From Catellatospora citrea (GTDB taxonomy: Bacteria; Actinomycetota; Actinomycetes; Mycobacteriales; Micromonosporaceae), in the NCBI RefSeq assembly GCF_003610235.1, contig NZ_RAPR01000001.1, positions 310,001 to 374,000 on the forward strand: 64,000 bases of DNA. The letters are read 5' to 3'. The notes beneath the pieces were generated by a model that had not been told where the DNA came from, ran no database searches, and saw only the letters and a list, made by a program, of their open reading frames with translations. Both the position numbers and the translations under genes were made by a program. Below are positions 61,304 to 64,000 of the stretch, one piece after another; position 1 is the first letter of the stretch, and each line of letters opens with the position of its first letter.

Positions 61304-61336
61304 TCTCGACAAGCGAGATAATCGACAATCGAGAGA
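61304..61336. promoter_or_regulatory. Probable MarR operators
   Basis: TCTCG-ACAAG-CGAGA (61304-61318) is a palindrome, and ATCGACAATCGAGAGA (61321-61336) repeats one arm inverted, so the phrase TCGACAA occurs twice. They fill most of the 61-base gap between the divergent hydrolase and marR genes, just before the marR start. Confidence 0.65.
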
Positions 61337-61344
61337 GTACTCCG

Positions 61345-61806
61345 ATGAGCCGCCGCCCACCAGCCACCGCCCAGCTGCCGCAGATGCAACTGGTGCACCT
61401 GCTTCGTGCCGTGACGGTCGACCTCGACCTGCTCGGCGCAGGATTTGCCAGCACCCATGGTCTACACCCGACGGATGTCCGCGCCCTTATCCATCTGCTC
61501 GACGCCGATCGGACCGGCGTCGCTGCGACTCCTGGCTGGCTAGGCGCACACGTCGGGCTCAACTCCGCCTCGACGACGGCGCTCATCGACCGGCTGGAGC
61601 GGCTCGGCCATGTCCGGCGATCACGGGATCCTGCCGACCGGCGTCGGGTGCTGCTCAGCGTCGACCCGTCCGCGGTCGAACTCGGCTGGATGTTCTTCGG
61701 CCCCCTCATCGAGCGCATGGTCACCGCGATGCAGGCCTTCACCGACGACGAACTCGACACCGCCCGCCGATTCCTGCAGGCGATGCACGGTGCCGTAAAG
61801 GGATGA
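61345..61806 (+). CDS. MarR family regulator
   Basis: A 153-residue MarR protein with a clear winged helix: LHPTDVRALIHLLDADRTGV, then HVGLNSASTTALIDRLERLG and the wing HVRRSRDPADRRRVLLSV. No Cys at the OhrR position, so it likely binds a small ligand rather than sensing peroxide. It is divergent from an alpha/beta hydrolase, and inverted repeats in the gap are its likely binding sites. It converges on another MarR gene. The start has a GAGAG sequence at longer spacing than usual. Confidence 0.88.
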   Translation: MSRRPPATAQLPQMQLVHLLRAVTVDLDLLGAGFASTHGLHPTDVRALIHLLDADRTGVAATPGWLGAHVGLNSASTTALIDRLERLGHVRRSRDPADRRRVLLSVDPSAVELGWMFFGPLIERMVTAMQAFTDDELDTARRFLQAMHGAVKG

Positions 61807-61897
61807 CCCAGTCCCCCGCTGGAGCACCGACTCCGGTGGACTCGGATCGGGTCCCGTCGCCATGACCGAACCACGAGGGACGAAAGGCTGAGCGCCG

Positions 61898-62359
61898 CTA
61901 CTCTCGGCGGTAGCCCGGATGGACCCCCGGGAGCAGGCCGTGTTGGTCCGCGATCCGGCCGAGCAGTTCGCGCAGGGTCTGGCGTTCGGCGGCCGTGAGA
62001 TCGGCGCACAAGTCGTCCTCGTGCGCCCGGCCGACGGCGCCGATGTCGCGCATAACGGCCTGACCCTGCGTGGTCAGGTGCAGGGCGTAGGAGCGCCGAT
62101 CGGGTTCGCCGCGGCGTCGCTCGACCAGATCACGCGACTCCAGCTCGTCCACCAGGTTCACGAACCGGCTGGGGGGTACGCCGAGCCGCTCGGCGTAGGC
62201 CTGCTGGCTGCGGCCCGGCATGACGGTGATCAACCGCAGCAGCCCGGCCTGCGCCGGCGTGAGGTCCAGGGCCGCCACCCGTTCCGTGAAGAGCGCCGCA
62301 GCATGCGCCCCGAGCTGGGCGAGCAGGAATGCCACGCTGCCACGGCCGTCCGGTTGCAT
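61898..62359 (-). CDS. MarR family regulator
   Basis: About 153 residues with the MarR winged helix: LTPAQAGLLRLITVMPGRSQ, GVPPSRFVNLVDELESRDLV and the wing RRRGEPDRRSYALHLTTQ. It has no cysteine at the sensor position of OhrR. It is divergent from the membrane protein-SDR-DUF998-like operon, with long inverted repeats between them, and so probably represses that operon. The start may be 62365 (ATG) or 62359 (ATG two codons later); I chose the latter arbitrarily, since no ribosome site decides. Confidence 0.87.
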   Translation of the reverse strand: MQPDGRGSVAFLLAQLGAHAAALFTERVAALDLTPAQAGLLRLITVMPGRSQQAYAERLGVPPSRFVNLVDELESRDLVERRRGEPDRRSYALHLTTQGQAVMRDIGAVGRAHEDDLCADLTAAERQTLRELLGRIADQHGLLPGVHPGYRRE

Positions 62360-62382
62360 GGCCAAACCGTAACACGTTGACG

Positions 62383-62421
62383 ATCGTATACAGCTGTGTA
62401 TCGTATAAGCATGTATACGAT
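62383..62421. promoter_or_regulatory. Probable MarR operator pair
   Basis: ATCGTATACA (62383-62392) is exactly inverted as TGTATACGAT (62412-62421). Between them TGTGTATCGTAT gives a further half-site, so two overlapping palindromes are possible. The region is AT-rich and lies in the 75-base gap between the divergent marR and membrane-protein genes. Confidence 0.7.
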
Positions 62422-62433
62422 TGTGAGAGCGTC

Positions 62434-63114
62434 ATGACAGCAGCACCTCCTGGCCCGCCGCCGATCATCCCCGCGTCGGCCTTCGCCGGCCTCACCATCG
62501 CCGGGATCGCGCTCAGCACGAACACGCCCCGGCCGGACGTCTCCGATGCGGCCGTGCTCGCGTACCTCGGCGAGCACGCGGCACAGGCCCGGTTGGCCGC
62601 CTTCCTCACCGTCGCGGCCGCCGCGCCGCTGGCGATCTGGACCACGACGGTCTACCAGCGCATGCGAGCCCTCGGCTCCACCGCACCGGGCTCGACGATC
62701 GCCTTGATCGGCGGAGCGCTCGCCAGCGCGATGGCCGTGCTGTGCGGGTTCGTCGGCTGGGCCGGCGCCAGGCTCGGCGACGACCCCGGCGCCGCGTCGG
62801 TCGCCGGTCTGCAGCGTGACCTCGCCTTCGCGACCGGCGGTCCCGGCTTCGTCATGTTCTTCGGTCTGCTCATCGCCGGCGTCAGCGTGCCCATGCTGCT
62901 GCTCGGCATACGCCGCCCGCTCGCGATCTTCGGTCTGGTAATCGCCCTCGCGGCCGAACTCTCCACGGTGGTCCTGCTGACCCTGGACGCGGCACCGACG
63001 CTGCCGATCGCACGCTTCGGCGGTCTGGTCTGGCTGATCCTGGTGAGCCTGCTGCTGCCCGCCCGCCGTCCGGCGCGCCCCGAACGCGCGAGCACCATGG
63101 CCGGTGTCGCGTGA
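62434..63114 (+). CDS. Multi-pass membrane protein, DUF4386-like
   Basis: A 226-residue membrane protein with about six hydrophobic segments, including AAFLTVAAAAPLAIWTTTVY, ALIGGALASAMAVLCGFVGW and FVMFFGLLIAGVSVPMLLLG. The first segment and the loop DAAVLAYLGEH resemble DUF4386-type membrane proteins, though the match is loose. ATG 62434 is chosen over the longer frame because the earlier residues fall in the operator region. Its stop overlaps the start of the SDR gene (GTGA), so the two are coupled. Likely repressed by the divergent MarR. Function unknown. Confidence 0.72.
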   Translation: MTAAPPGPPPIIPASAFAGLTIAGIALSTNTPRPDVSDAAVLAYLGEHAAQARLAAFLTVAAAAPLAIWTTTVYQRMRALGSTAPGSTIALIGGALASAMAVLCGFVGWAGARLGDDPGAASVAGLQRDLAFATGGPGFVMFFGLLIAGVSVPMLLLGIRRPLAIFGLVIALAAELSTVVLLTLDAAPTLPIARFGGLVWLILVSLLLPARRPARPERASTMAGVA

Positions 63115-63920
63115 TCGCCCTTGTCACCGGCGGGACCGCCGGCATCGGTGCGCAGATCGCGGGCAAGCTGCGCGCGGCCGGCGCGACCGTCTACGTCACC
63201 GGACGCGATCCCGTCCGAGGGGCGGGCGTCGCCGACGCGCTCGGCGCGACGTTCATCGCCACCGACCACGCCAGCGTCGCCGACAACCTTCGCCTCGCGG
63301 CACGGTTGGCCGATCGGGTCGCGCCCCTGGACATCCTCGTCAACAACGTGGGCGGCATCCCAGGCCCGGATCGCGTCGTGACCGACGAGGGACACGAGGC
63401 GACGTTGGCGCTGAACTATCTCGGTCCGGTCGCCCTGACCAGCGCCCTCCTGCCCACCCTCGCCACCGGCAGCCGGGTCGTCCAGATCGTCTCCAGCGCG
63501 TTGACCATGCACGCCGGCGACCCGTTCGTCGAGCCCACACCACACCGGGCGCTCGCCGCGTACGCTCGGGCCAAGCAACTCGCGCTCCTGGCGACGCTGA
63601 GCCTGGCCCGGCGGTTGGCCGGGAGCGGTCACGTCAACGCGGTGAACCCCGGCATGGCGTGGACCCCTGGGGTCGCCGCGCTCACGCCGAAGACGATCCC
63701 GGCGTGGCGTCACCTCTGGCCGATCGTCCGCGCCGTGCAGCGCCTGGCCAGCCCCGAGAAGGCAGCTCGCCGACCTGCCGACCTGGCACTGCGGCCCACA
63801 GACACCGGCGGGTACTACGACGGGACCCTCACCACGCTGCCGGAGCGCCTACGCGCCGTCAGCCTCCAGGATCGCGCCTGGGACTTCGCCTCGGCTGCGG
63901 GGCGGAGAAACGATGCGTAG
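63111..63920 (+). CDS. Short-chain dehydrogenase/reductase
   Basis: A 269-residue SDR. The cofactor motif TGGTAGIG is at the N-terminus, NNVGG replaces the usual NNAG, the catalytic Ser lies in IVSSALTMH and the Tyr-x3-Lys in YARAK. It lacks the acidic residue after strand 2 and has TGRDP, which favours NADP(H). GTG 63111 overlaps the stop of the upstream membrane-protein gene. A DUF998-like gene overlaps its end. The set is likely controlled by the MarR at 61898. Substrate unknown. Confidence 0.88.
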   Translation: MIALVTGGTAGIGAQIAGKLRAAGATVYVTGRDPVRGAGVADALGATFIATDHASVADNLRLAARLADRVAPLDILVNNVGGIPGPDRVVTDEGHEATLALNYLGPVALTSALLPTLATGSRVVQIVSSALTMHAGDPFVEPTPHRALAAYARAKQLALLATLSLARRLAGSGHVNAVNPGMAWTPGVAALTPKTIPAWRHLWPIVRAVQRLASPEKAARRPADLALRPTDTGGYYDGTLTTLPERLRAVSLQDRAWDFASAAGRRNDA

Positions 63921-64000
63921 GTCCACCGTGGACATGACTCGCGCCTTACTCGCCGCCGGCGTGGCCGCACCGGTCCTATTCGTCGTCGGGTTCACCGTGG
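63913..64000 (+). CDS. DUF998-like membrane protein (5' end only)
   Basis: The frame starts at ATG 63913, inside the end of the SDR gene, and runs off the right edge. Only 29 residues are visible: MRRSTVDMTR and then a hydrophobic helix ALLAAGVAAPVLFVVGFTV. That is how many DUF998 proteins begin. A later ATG at 63934 would fit as well. The assignment rests on very little sequence. Confidence 0.45.
   Translation, partial: MRRSTVDMTRALLAAGVAAPVLFVVGFTV

Overview
High-GC (about 68-72 %) actinobacterial chromosomal DNA. Gene families, GTG/TTG starts and the mixture of an NRPS-like membrane synthase, an AA10 polysaccharide monooxygenase with a CBM2, GlnII, a SARP regulator and c-di-GMP enzymes suggest a filamentous actinomycete, most likely of the Micromonosporaceae type. 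That placement is inference; no rRNA or marker gene lies in the window. No tRNA, rRNA or CRISPR array was recognised.

Layout. (1) 1-3590: 5' part of an NRPS-like gene (adenylation, carrier, then a large membrane and left-handed beta-helix part of the Pls/PosA type). (2) 3626-10534: two divergent conflict-type genes, each a trypsin-fold protease fused to a STAND NTPase: protease-NACHT-HEAT on the minus strand, and a small Trypco1-like protein plus protease-NB-ARC-TPR on the plus strand. (3) 10566-16582: a patch with lower GC, containing a DegT/StrS aminotransferase coupled to a Gfo/Idh oxidoreductase, a decayed IS5-type transposase, a Nudix-GNAT fusion and a frameshifted leucine-rich-repeat-variant protein. 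(4) 16941-28266: a compact minus-strand operon of Trypco1-like protein, trypsin-fold protease and a giant protein of about 2985 residues that I cannot assign to a family, closed by a strong terminator hairpin. This is the best candidate for an undescribed system. (5) 28702-35607: TetR with a divergent ketopantoate-reductase-like gene and clear operators, the secreted LPMO, HEAT-type and hypothetical proteins, a VOC protein and a DUF5648-repeat protein. (6) 35634-38391: a GAF-GGDEF cyclase and a membrane EAL protein. (7) 38687-44994: two paralogous alpha/beta hydrolases (one cytosolic, one secreted), a BBE-type flavoprotein and an MMPL transporter. (8) 45242-50278: hotdog thioesterase, ECF sigma factor, OhrR-like MarR, cytochrome P450 and an unusual SARP-thioesterase fusion. 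(9) 50367-56630: ammonium transporter, GlnII glutamine synthetase, a glutaminase with the animal-GLS domain order, and a GMC oxidoreductase. (10) 57072-64000: small membrane proteins, GGDEF-EAL protein, a permease remnant, a hydrolase/MarR divergent pair, and a MarR with a divergent membrane protein-SDR-DUF998-like operon.

How the parts work together. The three protease modules share an intact His-Asp-Ser triad and two have a Trypco1-like partner, so 3.6-28.3 kb reads as a defence or conflict island; decayed transposases and a broken LRV gene fit a history of gene gain and loss. The 50-55 kb block handles ammonium uptake and glutamine synthesis and breakdown. Three c-di-GMP genes lie at two sites. 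Divergent regulator/target pairs at 29, 61 and 62 kb each have inverted repeats in the gap.
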